In this document: in pieces, positions 18,691 through 25,398 of the stretch
Layout of the letters: every line of letters begins with the position of its first letter
Position numbering within the stretch: the first letter of the stretch is position 1
Origin: a virus
Virus record (IMG/VR): IMGVR_UViG_3300031227_000234
Location: 1 to 33,042 of that record
Direction: 5' to 3' (one strand)
DNA: 33,042 nt
Notes under the pieces: generated by a model
What the model saw: the letters and a program-made list of their open reading frames with translations, nothing else
The model's database searches: none
What the model was told of the DNA's origin: nothing
Translations under genes and position numbers: made by a program

Positions 18691-19142
18691 TTAAAACCTG
18701 AAGTCAAGTTATGTTATGTTATGTCAAAATGTTATGTTGTTATATAAAAAATATTTAACTTGTAAAGATGATAAAGATACTTTATCTTATCCTTGTAAAA
18801 TTATTACAGATGGAAAAGATACGAATGATTATAATGGAGATAAATTAGTAGATTTTCAATTTATTCAAGCTAATTTAAGAAGTTTAACTGGAAGAATATT
18901 GACGATTATCGATGCGTCAATAACAGATAGTAATCAGAATAAATGTGTTAAAGACTTAGTTAGAGGAGAGTTTATGCACGAGTTTGAAGCGTTAGGAGAT
19001 TTAATGTTCGATAAACAAAGAATAGAGAGAACAATGAATGGATTTTATACAAATGGTATTGATCCAGAAATTATTACTGCCAAAGAAGCATTAGGAGCTT
19101 AATTAATTAAAATAAAAACATTAAGTTGACTTCAGATTTTAA
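18691..19142. repeat. Gene-enclosing inverted repeat 1
   Basis: The arms 18691-18711 and 19122-19142 pair at 19 of 21 positions, with core CTGAAGTCAA/TTGACTTCAG. They enclose exactly one gene (18716-19102). Confidence 0.8.
18716..19102 (+). CDS. Hypothetical protein (128 aa), paralogue of 19896-20300
   Basis: The stretch LTGRILTIIDASITDSNQNKCVKDLVRGEF (about residues 57-86) matches LGEILTIIDAVIVDEKQNKSVKDLIKATI in the product of 19896-20300, so the two share a helical domain. The first 20 residues (MLCQNVMLLYKKYLT...) have no match there and overlap a run of ATG-rich repeats (atgttatgttatg), so the start is uncertain. It lies inside a long inverted repeat and follows the pseudoknotted RNA candidate. 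Function unknown. Confidence 0.6.
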   Translation: MLCQNVMLLYKKYLTCKDDKDTLSYPCKIITDGKDTNDYNGDKLVDFQFIQANLRSLTGRILTIIDASITDSNQNKCVKDLVRGEFMHEFEALGDLMFDKQRIERTMNGFYTNGIDPEIITAKEALGA

Positions 19143-19197
19143 AAAATAAAATGGGCTATAAAGGTATCGATTGCTTTATATGTAAAAAATAAATTAT

Positions 19198-19761
19198 ATG
19201 TCACGTATCAAGGGAAAGAAAAATCCTAATATGGCTCGTTTTGGTAATACTAATTCTTTAGGTCGCATTCAAACGCAAGCTACTAAAGATAAAGTAGGAA
19301 ACGCACACAGAGGAAAAATTGTTTTACAAGCTACTAGAGATAAACTAAGCAAAGCCAATTTAGGTAATAAAAATCCTCGTGGTATGCTTGGTAAAAAACA
19401 AACGCAAACTACTAAGTATAAAATGCATCAGTCTAAGCTAGGAGATAAAAATAATAATTGGAAAGGTGGTATAACGCCAATAAATGATACAATAAGACAT
19501 AGCATTGAGTATGATTTATGGCGTAATGCAGTATTTACTAGAGATAATTTTACTTGCCAAAAAACAGGGATTAGTGGGGGAGAATTACAAGCACATCATA
19601 TTAATAATTTTTCTATATTTTCAGATTTAAGATTTGCCATAGATAACGGTATTACTTTATTAAAAAAATCGCATATAGAATTTCATAAAATATACGGTTA
19701 TAAAAACAACACTAAAGAACAATTAGAGGAATTTCTATTAGATGGTCCTCAAACGCAATAA
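19198..19761 (+). CDS. HNH homing endonuclease with NUMOD3-type repeats
   Basis: The N-terminal 85 residues consist of short repeats (RIQTQATKDKVGNAHRGK, LQATRDKLSKANLGNKNP, KKQTQTTKYKMHQSKLGDKN) of the NUMOD3 type, which lie in the DNA groove. Residues 108-165 hold the HNH core: RNAVFTRDNFTCQ (C120), AHHINNF (H133, H134), AIDNGITLLKKSHIEFH (N150, H159, H163). It is a free-standing homing endonuclease of 187 residues with the DNA-reading part in front. It lies between the first enclosed gene and a broken tRNA-like sequence, so that locus may be its insertion target. It is unrelated in layout to the HNH gene at 1380. Confidence 0.88.
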   Translation: MSRIKGKKNPNMARFGNTNSLGRIQTQATKDKVGNAHRGKIVLQATRDKLSKANLGNKNPRGMLGKKQTQTTKYKMHQSKLGDKNNNWKGGITPINDTIRHSIEYDLWRNAVFTRDNFTCQKTGISGGELQAHHINNFSIFSDLRFAIDNGITLLKKSHIEFHKIYGYKNNTKEQLEEFLLDGPQTQ

Positions 19762-19767
19762 TAATCC

Positions 19768-19842
19768 CGGTGTATGCCGAAGTAATGGTTTAGATGCCAT
19801 TAGGTAGTAATGGTTTATAAGGGTTCGATTCCCTTGCTACCA
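19768..19842 (+). pseudogene. tRNA-like remnant (acceptor/T-arm minihelix)
   Basis: Bases 19803-19842 form a perfect acceptor-like stem GGTAGT/GCTACC, T-arm AAGGG-TTCGATT-CCCTT and a trailing A, as in the upper half of a tRNA. The preceding 35 bases do not give a normal D-arm or anticodon arm. A 12-base repeat (AGTAATGGTTTA, near 19781 and 19806) suggests an internal duplication. It may be a broken tRNA gene or a tRNA-like 3' end used for RNA processing. Confidence 0.55.
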
Positions 19843-19855
19843 TATATTTAGTTCT

Positions 19856-20334
19856 TTTAAATTTGCAGTCAAGTTAAATTTAGTCAAGTAAAGTTATGCC
19901 AAACAAAGATCAAACAGGTCCTAAAGGAAAAGGTCCTAAAACAGGTAGATTAGGTTCTATAAATAAAAAAGTCATGTTCAAAGAAAATGAAGTCAATAAA
20001 GACGTAGCAACATTATGGAATGCTATATATAGCGAAATATATGAATATAAGCAACATAAGTTAGGTGAAATATTAACTATAATAGACGCAGTTATAGTTG
20101 ATGAAAAACAAAATAAAAGCGTAAAAGATTTAATTAAAGCAACTATTTATAATGGAGACAATATGGATTTTAGAATAGCCTCTTGGTTATTTTGGTTAAT
20201 TGATAACAATGATATTACTCATAATAATTCAAGATCAAGTGTTCCATTTAGATATACTGATGAATTAAGAAATCCACAATTAGAAGCTTATAAACAATAA
20301 TAAACTAATATTATAAGTTGACTGCAAGTTTAAA
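19856..20334. repeat. Gene-enclosing inverted repeat 2
   Basis: The arms 19856-19876 and 20314-20334 pair at nearly all of 21 positions (one G-U, one G-G), with core TTGCAGTCAA/TTGACTGCAA. They enclose the gene at 19896-20300. The right arm ends 8 bases before the ATG chosen for the HU-like gene. Confidence 0.8.
19896..20300 (+). CDS. Hypothetical protein (134 aa), paralogue of 18716-19102
   Basis: It begins with a Gly/Pro/Lys-rich, probably flexible tail (MPNKDQTGPKGKGPKTGRLG). A helical domain follows with LGEILTIIDAVIVDEKQNKSVKDLIKATI, shared with the gene at 18716, and the protein ends in an aromatic stretch (FRIASWLFWLIDNND) and a hydrophilic tail. It may be a small virion or regulatory protein. 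It lies inside its own long inverted repeat. Confidence 0.62.
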   Translation: MPNKDQTGPKGKGPKTGRLGSINKKVMFKENEVNKDVATLWNAIYSEIYEYKQHKLGEILTIIDAVIVDEKQNKSVKDLIKATIYNGDNMDFRIASWLFWLIDNNDITHNNSRSSVPFRYTDELRNPQLEAYKQ

Positions 20335-20342
20335 TGAATTAT

Positions 20343-20636
20343 ATGAATAAAGATAATAATGAAAATAATTTTTTTAATAATTTAGCTATTGAAATTGGTA
20401 TTACAGATGTTAAAGTTGTTAGACAATTTTATTATGCTTTAGTAAGAACTTTATATAAAACATTAAAGAATAATAAAAAAGTTGAAATGCCTGATTGGGG
20501 AATATATAAAATTAAACCATTTAAGGCAAGAAGTGTTCATAATATTAATACTGGTGGTAAAATAGATGTACCAGCTACAAATACTCTTAGATTTGAAGTT
20601 GATTACAAATTAAAAGATAAGGTTAAAAATTTATAA
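20343..20636 (+). CDS. HU/IHF-like DNA-binding protein
   Basis: About 97 residues, close to the size of HU. The second half carries the family pattern: WGIYKIKPFKARSVHNINTGGKIDVPATNTLRFEVDYKLKDKV, matching the beta-arm (R-x-G-x-N-P-x-T-G-x-x-I-x-I-P in HU) and the final helix, although Asn replaces the arm-tip Asn-Pro. The N-terminal helices (EIGITDVKVVRQFYYALVRTLYKTLKNNKKVEMPDWG) fit the dimer body. It would bend and coat phage DNA. I favour ATG 20343 over 20334 because the longer start lies in the inverted-repeat arm. Confidence 0.8.
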   Translation: MNKDNNENNFFNNLAIEIGITDVKVVRQFYYALVRTLYKTLKNNKKVEMPDWGIYKIKPFKARSVHNINTGGKIDVPATNTLRFEVDYKLKDKVKNL

Positions 20637-20637
20637 T

Positions 20638-20708
20638 AGCGGGATGGAGAAGAGGCATCTCGACGGTCTCATAAGCCGTAGTCCTGGGTTCGATTCCCAG
20701 TCCTGCCA
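20638..20708 (+). tRNA. tRNA-Met (CAT), partly initiator-like
   Basis: Anticodon stem ACGGT/GCCGT around CTCATAA, D-stem GAGA/TCTC, T-arm CTGGG-TTCGATT-CCCAG, A73. Positions 1 and 72 are A and C, unpaired, and A11-U24 is present; both are initiator-like, but the three G-C pairs of the initiator anticodon stem are not complete. It starts 1 base after the HU-like gene and is the only tRNA on the plus strand. Confidence 0.9.
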
Positions 20709-20745
20709 CAAACAATATTCTTTAACAATTTACGCTAAGCATAAC

Positions 20746-20778
20746 GGGCAGAAGTCGTCTACGTGACGCAGAAGTCCC
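20746..20778 (+). promoter_or_regulatory. Symmetrical hairpin in the leader of 20788-21564
   Basis: GGG and CCC at the ends and CGTC/GACG at the tip (20756-20759, 20765-20768) enclose a perfectly symmetrical internal loop CAGAAGT opposite CAGAAGT. Such purine-rich loops form tandem A-G pairs, as in protein-binding RNA motifs. Confidence 0.6.
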
Positions 20779-20787
20779 ACAAAATCT

Positions 20788-21564
20788 ATGCTAAAAAATA
20801 ATTACGAAGTTGATATATTAATCAACGGAAAGAGAGTACAAGAATACTTACAAAAAGATAAAATGTATATTGAAGGAAGAAAAGGTACTAAGTATTCAAT
20901 TAAAATCAATAATAATTCATGGGAAAAAATAATTGCTATTCCTACTGTTGATGGCATTTCAGTCATTAATGGAAAGTTAGCAGATTATAATTCTACGGGA
21001 TATATTATTAATAGCCATTCTTCAATTACTATTGATGGATGGAGAAAAAACGATAAAGAGGTGGCTGAGTTTTATTTCTCAAACACGAAAGACTCTTATG
21101 CGAGAAGAGTCGGAAAGAATGGTAACCAAGGTGTTATTGGAGTTGCTATATATAAAGAACAAAATGAAGAAAGAAATTTTATAAAAAGAATAACAGAAAT
21201 AGAACCTATATATAGAGAAGTTCCAATGTGGTATAATGGTAGTATTAGTAATATTACTACTAATATAGATTCATGTTCTAGTATAACAACTGCTTCTTGT
21301 TCATTATCAGCATTAAAATCATCAGCATCACAAGTAAATTGTTGTTTTAAATCACAACAAGTTGGTACTGGATGGGGAGAAATTAAACATTCTGAGGTAA
21401 TCAATTCTTCATTTAATAAAGATAATAGTTCTTTAACAGTGTTTGAGATATTTTATAACACAAGAAAAGAGCTTGAAAAACAAGGGATAACTTTTAATAA
21501 GGTTACATATATTAGTTCACCAAAAGCGTTCCCTAATGAGTATTGTGAAACACCAAGAAGATAA
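20788..21564 (+). CDS. Conserved phage protein with beta-rich N-domain (258 aa)
   Basis: The N-terminal part reads VDILINGKRVQEYLQKDKMYIEGRKGTKYSIKINNN, then RIIAIPTVDGISVINGK-like strands, GYIINSHSSITIDGWRKNDKEVAEFYFSNTKDSYA and QGVIGVAIYKEQ. This series (G-R-x-G-x-x-Y-x-I-x-I-x-N, V-D-G-x-S-V-x-x-G-K, I-x-G-W-R-x, F-x-F) recurs in phage and bacterial proteins of unknown role. The C-terminal part from about residue 190 has GTGWGEIKHSEVINSSF and FEIFYNTRKELEKQGI. A Ser/Cys-rich linker joins the two. It is probably secreted or virion-associated, but this is not shown. A good terminator follows. Confidence 0.7.
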   Translation: MLKNNYEVDILINGKRVQEYLQKDKMYIEGRKGTKYSIKINNNSWEKIIAIPTVDGISVINGKLADYNSTGYIINSHSSITIDGWRKNDKEVAEFYFSNTKDSYARRVGKNGNQGVIGVAIYKEQNEERNFIKRITEIEPIYREVPMWYNGSISNITTNIDSCSSITTASCSLSALKSSASQVNCCFKSQQVGTGWGEIKHSEVINSSFNKDNSSLTVFEIFYNTRKELEKQGITFNKVTYISSPKAFPNEYCETPRR

Positions 21565-21608
21565 TTAATTAATAAATAACGTTTAGCGTAAGTTGTTAGA
21601 GAGTAAAT

Positions 21609-21634
21609 AAGCTTCACTTTTGAAGCTTTTTTGT
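21609..21634 (+). terminator. Intrinsic terminator
   Basis: AAGCTTCA (21609-21616), loop CTTT, TGAAGCTT (21621-21628), then a T run. It ends the 17335-21564 unit. Confidence 0.88.
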
Positions 21635-21654
21635 TTTTTTAGCGACAAAACGGT

Positions 21655-21671
21655 GTTACTTATGCTATAAT
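21655..21671 (+). promoter_or_regulatory. Extended -10 promoter
   Basis: GTTACTTATGCTATAAT, with TG one base before TATAAT (21666-21671). A partial -35 (GCGACA, 21642-21647) sits 18 bases upstream. It drives 21735 and the head genes. Confidence 0.78.
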
Positions 21672-21734
21672 GTTATATAGAATGATATAAATTATAACTT
21701 TCTATACATAGTTTAATATAAAATTTTTAAAAAT

Positions 21735-22208
21735 ATGGATAAACCAATGAATAAATCTAAGAATTTAGTATCAAAAGTAAAATCTTCTGAAAGAAAAACA
21801 GAACTTGAAGGAAGTTTAGATGATTTAAATAACAGAGAAGGAGCTATTAATAGTCAAGAAGTTATTAGTAAGAACAAAATAAACGAAATGAAAGGTAAAA
21901 TAATCCAAGAACTATTTAAAATCTTGGAGAATTTTGGCGTGGATCCATCAGACTTAAATTCTATTAATAAATTTTTATCAGAATTAGAGAAGACACAACC
22001 AGATTTATTAAAGTTATTTGAATTAACATTCAATGATTTAATTAAAGAACCAGAAAATAACGCTAATACTATACCAGCAACACCACCTACTACTGGATTA
22101 CCTGAAGCTATGCCTAATACTAGTACAGCTCCAACACAACCAATTGGAAACGAAGGATTAATGGATAAATATAAAAATTTGGGTCAAGAAACAATGATGC
22201 CAAGATAA
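21735..22208 (+). CDS. Hypothetical protein with Pro/Thr-rich tail (157 aa)
   Basis: The first 60 residues are charged and helical (SKVKSSERKTELEGSLDDLNNREG). Residues about 60-115 form a compact helical part (KIIQELFKILENFGVDPSDLNSINKFLSELEKTQPDLLKLFE). The tail is rich in Pro, Thr and Asn (TIPATPPTTGLPEAMPNTSTAPTQPIG) and probably disordered. It is the first gene after a promoter and ahead of the packaging genes; a role in head assembly is a guess. Confidence 0.58.
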   Translation: MDKPMNKSKNLVSKVKSSERKTELEGSLDDLNNREGAINSQEVISKNKINEMKGKIIQELFKILENFGVDPSDLNSINKFLSELEKTQPDLLKLFELTFNDLIKEPENNANTIPATPPTTGLPEAMPNTSTAPTQPIGNEGLMDKYKNLGQETMMPR

Positions 22209-22755
22209 TTATATATAGCTAAGAGAAGTCAAGAACGGTATAAAAAAATATGATTGATAAACCGTTAGAAGTACTAGAAGCCAGATTCCCAGAATTTTTA
22301 GTGTGGCTTAGAGAGATTAGTCGATATGCTCAAGTAGAAAAATTTATTCTACTAAAGGACTATAAAGAAAGTGTAAGGGTTAGTTTCTTTACTAAGGAAA
22401 ATGAATATAGCGTTAGTGTGAGACGACCACATGAATTTAGCGAACACATTGTTCAAAGAGATGTTAATGATAGAATTATTGGTGAGAGCAATGCTCCTAT
22501 TGATAATGGGTATTTAGGGGGCGGAGTGTCTACTAGAAAGCCTAGAGCTGGAGAAGACTGGAGACGAGGAAACGATTTAGCTGACGGACCTTACTGCAAG
22601 GAAACTTGGAACAAAATTAAAAATGATATTGTTTCATATGAACTTGTTAGAGTCATTCGTCCAGTAGATCCAACCTGTGAACCAGTTAATGGACCACTTG
22701 TTAAAGAAGTAAAATAATTAACACCATTCTTTGACTTCTCTTAATTATATATAAT
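22208..22755. repeat. Gene-enclosing inverted repeat 4
   Basis: The arms 22208-22239 and 22723-22755 pair over about 30 positions, including a 13-bp perfect core (TAAGAGAAGTCAA with its complement), a G-U pair, a bulge and two mismatches. They enclose the gene at 22250-22717. The right arm ends 3 bases before the next ATG. Confidence 0.85.
22250..22717 (+). CDS. Conserved phage protein near the packaging genes (155 aa)
   Basis: The sequence contains RFPEFLVWLREISRYAQVEK, a beta stretch KESVRVSFFTKENEYSVSVR, and a conserved-looking end YLGGGVSTRKPRAGEDWRRGNDLADGPYCKETWNKI. The last pattern (L-G-x-x-x-S-x-R-K-P-R-A-G-E-D-W-x-R-G-N-D-L-x-D-G-P) is typical of a phage protein found just upstream of terminase genes, with no known function. 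It lies inside the longest of the four enclosing inverted repeats. Confidence 0.68.
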   Translation: MIDKPLEVLEARFPEFLVWLREISRYAQVEKFILLKDYKESVRVSFFTKENEYSVSVRRPHEFSEHIVQRDVNDRIIGESNAPIDNGYLGGGVSTRKPRAGEDWRRGNDLADGPYCKETWNKIKNDIVSYELVRVIRPVDPTCEPVNGPLVKEVK

Positions 22756-22758
22756 AAT

Positions 22759-23400
22759 ATGAAGGAATATAAAAAAAAATACGAAGATGTTTATACTTCT
22801 TCTAGATTTTTAAATAGATGTAAAATTTGGAAAGTATCAACTGTTTTAGATTTTGATGAACTTAAATATAGAAAAACATTGAGAATAGTATTAAGACAAT
22901 ATCAATCTAATACATTTAATATGTTATTGAAGAATGATTGGTTAGTACATCATTTTTGTTATAATGGTGTTCAACGTATGAAATCTAAGAATAATGGTAT
23001 TGTATTAGATCGTTCTTACGGAATATACATGAGACATTATGTTGGTTATGATAATAAGTCTATTAGTTGTAATCAATTAAGTTCATCTGTAATTAGTTAT
23101 TTTGAAGATTTTTTTCCAAATTTTTATTCACTCAATCCTTTAAAAAAACGTTTTAAATACCCATACTCTTATATGAATTTTGAATGTTTATTTCTTGTTT
23201 ATCAAATGCCAGAGCGATTAGATTTATTGAAAATTGGTGAAAAGAAAAGAATGAGATATACAAAATTCGTTGATTATGTTATTAACTATGCTTTATCAAA
23301 GACTGATGAACTTAATGATGAGAATTATTTTTCTATAGCTTATTCCGGTCAAACAAAAGCACCATTTATAAGATATAAATATTATGAAAGAAAAAAATAA
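22759..23400 (+). CDS. Hypothetical protein (213 aa)
   Basis: A basic protein rich in Tyr, Phe and Asn, with patches such as RKTLRIVLRQYQSNTFNMLLKNDWLVHHF and YGIYMRHYVGYDNK. No known catalytic motif or repeat is seen. It overlaps the terminase small-subunit candidate by 17 bases, which suggests translational coupling. Its codon use (many AAT, TTT, TAT) fits the genome. It may be a captured gene in the packaging module, because nothing like it is standard there. Confidence 0.6.
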   Translation: MKEYKKKYEDVYTSSRFLNRCKIWKVSTVLDFDELKYRKTLRIVLRQYQSNTFNMLLKNDWLVHHFCYNGVQRMKSKNNGIVLDRSYGIYMRHYVGYDNKSISCNQLSSSVISYFEDFFPNFYSLNPLKKRFKYPYSYMNFECLFLVYQMPERLDLLKIGEKKRMRYTKFVDYVINYALSKTDELNDENYFSIAYSGQTKAPFIRYKYYERKK

Positions 23401-23941
23401 AAAACAATTAAAACCAGTTATCTTTTTAAAAGGCAAATATAACTATCATGGTCAAAATCTTTTTCAACAAAATTTATTACTAAAAGCATTACAGGTTACT
23501 ACTGATGTTAATGAACTTAAGAAAATGATTGGAGTTAAAACTGTTGCTGAGGTTTATAGAACGTTAGATAAGATAGCTATTAGAAAAGAATATCATGAGG
23601 CATTACTAAGAAATGAAATAGACCTTGATAGCATTGTTAAAGGAATTAAAGATGTATGTACAGATGAAAATGAATCTGGTGCTATCAAACTTAAAGGATG
23701 GCAAGTATTACTTAAATCATTAGGCTTAGATAATTATAGTGATATAGAAAAAGAAAGTAGAAATTCATGGGAAGATGTTGTTAGAGAAACTGTTAAAGCT
23801 ATTGATAAATCTAAAGATAAACAAATTATTAATGCTGATTATGAAGTTGTTATTCCAAAAGCACCAGAAGCAGAAAGGAGAAAACAAGAAGAAGAGAATG
23901 AACTAGGAAAGAGTTTGTATGAAAATGAAAACGAAAAATAA
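23384..23941 (+). CDS. Terminase small subunit candidate
   Basis: A 185-residue protein that directly precedes the large subunit by 3 bases. Residues about 35-75 look like a helix-turn-helix (VTTDVNELKKMIGVKTVAEVYRTLDKI). A segment IKLKGWQVLLKSLGLDNYSDIEK near 105-127 resembles the oligomerisation end seen in many small subunits. The tail is acidic and disordered. It would recognise the packaging site and load the motor. The assignment rests mainly on position and layout. Confidence 0.7.
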   Translation: MKEKNKKQLKPVIFLKGKYNYHGQNLFQQNLLLKALQVTTDVNELKKMIGVKTVAEVYRTLDKIAIRKEYHEALLRNEIDLDSIVKGIKDVCTDENESGAIKLKGWQVLLKSLGLDNYSDIEKESRNSWEDVVRETVKAIDKSKDKQIINADYEVVIPKAPEAERRKQEEENELGKSLYENENEK

Positions 23942-23944
23942 AAT

Positions 23945-25381
23945 ATGAATACTCAATTATCAAAACTTAAAGATGTTAAATTCTATCTTGAAAATTATAC
24001 AAAAATTAAAATTAAAAAAGGTGGAATTGCTCCGTTCGTTTTAAAAGAAGCTCAAAAAGATTTGTTTAATACTTTGAAATATCACAATAGAGTGATGATT
24101 TTGAAAGCTAGACAATTAGGTTTCAGTACTGCTGTAGTTGGATATTTTTATCATAAGACAATTATGAATCCTGGTGTTACAACTGTTTTAGTAGGATATA
24201 ACCAAAAAATTGTATCAGAATTATTAGATAAAATTAAAACATTACATAAAACAACTCCAGAAGCTTTAAGACCAACATTACAATATAACTCTAGGTCAGA
24301 AATTAGTTTTCCTAAAATAGATTCAAAGATTATTGTTTTACCTAGTAGTGAAAACGTTGGTCGTGGTTTAATGATTAACTATCTTCTTGTTACCGAGCTT
24401 TCATCATGGGATAAAGCAGAAGAAAAAATGGCTGGACTTGAAGAATGTGTACCTAAAGAAGGAATGATAGTTATTGAGTCAACTCCTCGTGGTGTTGGTA
24501 ATTTGTATCATAGAATGTGGATGATAGATAGTGAGTATACTAAGAAAAAATATGGTTGGTGGTGGGAGTATACACAAGCAGAAATGGATATTAAGAAGAA
24601 AGGTAAAGGTCCACAAATGTTTGCTCAAGAATATGGACTTGAATTCCTTGCATCTGGTAGATCAGTATTTGATGGTGATATAGTAAAAAAACAAAGAAAA
24701 AATATACTTGAAGTTGGTGATATTAGAAGAGAAAAAGGTAAAGAAGATTTTACTGTTTATAAACAAGATAATTGGACAATATATAGAGAACCAGAAAAAG
24801 ATGGATTATATGTTTGTGGAGCTGATATTTCAGAAGGTGTTCAAGGAGGAGATTATTCAGTAGCTGCTATTCTTGATAGAAAAACTGGTGAAGAAGTTGC
24901 TATGTGGAGAGGATTAGTTTCTCCTGATAGATTTGGAGAAATACTTAATAAAAAAGGTAGAGAATATAATAATGCCTTAATGGTTCCAGAAGTTAATAAT
25001 CATGGTTTAACAACAATAACAATTTTAAAACAATTGCTTTATCCATCAATGTATTTCAGACAAGCAAAACATGAAGCTTTAAGTCAAACAACTACTGATA
25101 AGATGGGATGGAAAACAAGTAAGGTAACAAGACCATTATTGATTGATGATTTTATACAAATGGCAAGAGATGGTGAAATAACAATTCATAGTAAAATAAC
25201 ATTAGATGAAATGTCAATATTCGTTTATGATGATGCTGGAAATATGGTTCCACAAGCTGGATTCCATGATGATACAATTTTTGCTACTGGAATTTGTTTG
25301 CAAGGATTCAAAGTATTATATGATAAAAAATTAGATCAATTAAATTATCAAGACCATTTACCAAAGAGTTTCGCATATTAA
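23945..25381 (+). CDS. terL: Terminase large subunit
   Basis: The DNA-packaging motor and nuclease, 478 residues, a normal length. ATPase part: KARQLGFST at 54-62 (the R-Q-x-G-x-S/T form of Walker A), INYLLVTELSSW near 144-155 with the catalytic acid after the Walker B strands, and ESTPRGVGN at about 178-186 (coupling motif). Nuclease part: YVCGADISEGVQGGDYS near 289-305, with D294 and D303 as metal ligands, then VPEVNNHGLT near 345 and FHDDTIFA near 440 supplying the remaining acids. It follows the small-subunit candidate and precedes portal. Confidence 0.96.
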   Translation: MNTQLSKLKDVKFYLENYTKIKIKKGGIAPFVLKEAQKDLFNTLKYHNRVMILKARQLGFSTAVVGYFYHKTIMNPGVTTVLVGYNQKIVSELLDKIKTLHKTTPEALRPTLQYNSRSEISFPKIDSKIIVLPSSENVGRGLMINYLLVTELSSWDKAEEKMAGLEECVPKEGMIVIESTPRGVGNLYHRMWMIDSEYTKKKYGWWWEYTQAEMDIKKKGKGPQMFAQEYGLEFLASGRSVFDGDIVKKQRKNILEVGDIRREKGKEDFTVYKQDNWTIYREPEKDGLYVCGADISEGVQGGDYSVAAILDRKTGEEVAMWRGLVSPDRFGEILNKKGREYNNALMVPEVNNHGLTTITILKQLLYPSMYFRQAKHEALSQTTTDKMGWKTSKVTRPLLIDDFIQMARDGEITIHSKITLDEMSIFVYDDAGNMVPQAGFHDDTIFATGICLQGFKVLYDKKLDQLNYQDHLPKSFAY

Positions 25382-25398
25382 TTAATATTTAAAAATAT

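Larger units (their letters stand above)
20720..21601. repeat. Gene-enclosing inverted repeat 3
   Basis: The arms 20720-20742 and 21579-21601 pair at 22 of 23 positions. Three of the pairs are G-U, so the match is better as RNA than as DNA. They enclose the gene at 20788-21564. Confidence 0.85.

Noticed and set aside
19768-19842. Suppressor tRNA with anticodon TAG or TTA
   Set aside because: The candidate anticodon loop has 8 bases and the 5' acceptor does not pair. It was kept as a tRNA-like remnant.
18691-22755. Insertion sequences bounded by terminal inverted repeats
   Set aside because: No transposase is inside, no target-site duplications are visible, and the arms contain wobble pairs and mismatches rather than exact repeats.
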